64,000 nucleotides of DNA from Paludibacter sp. (lineage in GTDB: Bacteria > Bacteroidota > Bacteroidia > Bacteroidales > Paludibacteraceae): the NCBI GenBank assembly GCA_028710895.1, contig JAQTTH010000006.1, positions 168,551-232,550 of the forward strand, read 5' to 3'. Shown piece by piece: positions 63,984 through 64,000 of the stretch. The notes beneath the pieces were generated by a model. The model worked only from the letters and a program-made list of their open reading frames with translations. It was not told where the DNA came from and did not search any database. Every line of letters starts with the position of its first letter. Positions within the stretch are counted from its first letter, which is position 1. Made by a program: the position numbers and the translations under genes.

Positions 63984-64000
63984 TACCGGTCTGGGGGACC
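63984..64000 (+). other. Right attachment core, truncated by window edge
   Basis: TACCGGTCTGGGGGACC matches the tRNA-Pro anticodon arm at 4803-4819 with one mismatch. Only this much is visible. It should continue as the displaced 3' tRNA fragment beyond the window. Confidence 0.8.

Larger units (their letters stand above)
4807..64000. mobile_element. Integrated genomic island in tRNA-Pro (~59 kb)
   Basis: The element runs from the tRNA-Pro anticodon loop to the matching core at the window end. Support is the core direct repeat, a 23-bp arm-like repeat just inside both ends, a tyrosine recombinase at the right end, two excisionase-like helix-turn-helix genes and a replication module. Cargo comprises a lysis-like cassette, a double-GTPase conflict operon, an AbiE pair and a large polysaccharide utilisation locus. 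No relaxase, coupling protein, type IV secretion or capsid gene was recognised, so how it moves is unknown. The right core is cut by the window edge. Confidence 0.8.

Overview
The window reads as a Bacteroidota chromosome, probably order Bacteroidales. The signs are AT-rich DNA, TAnnTTTG-type -7 promoter boxes, two SusC/SusD pairs, an ECF sigma factor with FecR-type anti-sigma factors, and enzymes carrying type IX secretion (T9SS) C-terminal tails. No species can be named from sequence alone.

Layout. Positions 1-4678 are core chromosome: greA, a HIT-family hydrolase, prmC, ribD and a cardiolipin synthase. A tRNA-Pro(GGG) gene lies at 4776-4851. From its anticodon loop to the last bases of the window, the DNA looks like one integrated element of about 59 kb. 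The tRNA core sequence (TAC-GGTCTGGGGGACC, one mismatch) recurs at 63984-64000. A 23-bp repeat built of two ACATTACAC units sits just inside both ends (4903-4925 and 63852-63874). A tyrosine recombinase gene abuts the right end.

Inside the element, left to right: (i) a small lysis-like cassette (membrane protein, M15 peptidase, coiled-coil membrane protein) and an unrecognised 268-aa protein, each preceded by a copy of the same ~73-bp promoter-like repeat; (ii) a gene-poor, repeat-rich stretch (8.1-10.35 kb) with a degenerate ~300-bp direct duplication, a long hairpin and GTTGCGG blocks; (iii) a tight seven-gene operon (19715 down to 10355) of the double-GTPase/GAP1 conflict type, ending in an adaptor-like protein, a trypsin-like protease and an alpha/beta hydrolase; (iv) an AbiE-type toxin-antitoxin pair with a palindromic operator; (v) a galactokinase remnant; (vi) a ~35-kb polysaccharide utilisation locus (57.5 down to 22.4 kb, all minus strand); (vii) a replication/excision module (DUF6371-like, DUF3987-like and two helix-turn-helix genes), one unknown gene and the integrase. 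No relaxase, conjugation or capsid gene was recognised.

How the genes may work together. The sigma factor, two FecR proteins and the STN-bearing SusC look like a trans-envelope sensing circuit. SusC/D pairs bind and import glycans. GH36, GH2, GH42-like and other clan-A hydrolases point to alpha- and beta-galactosides. The most unusual part is the downstream trio of radical-SAM activating enzyme, MFS transporter and glycyl radical enzyme. The activase has a twin-arginine (Tat) signal and the glycyl radical enzyme has a Sec signal peptide. Both therefore appear exported, although this chemistry is normally cytoplasmic.
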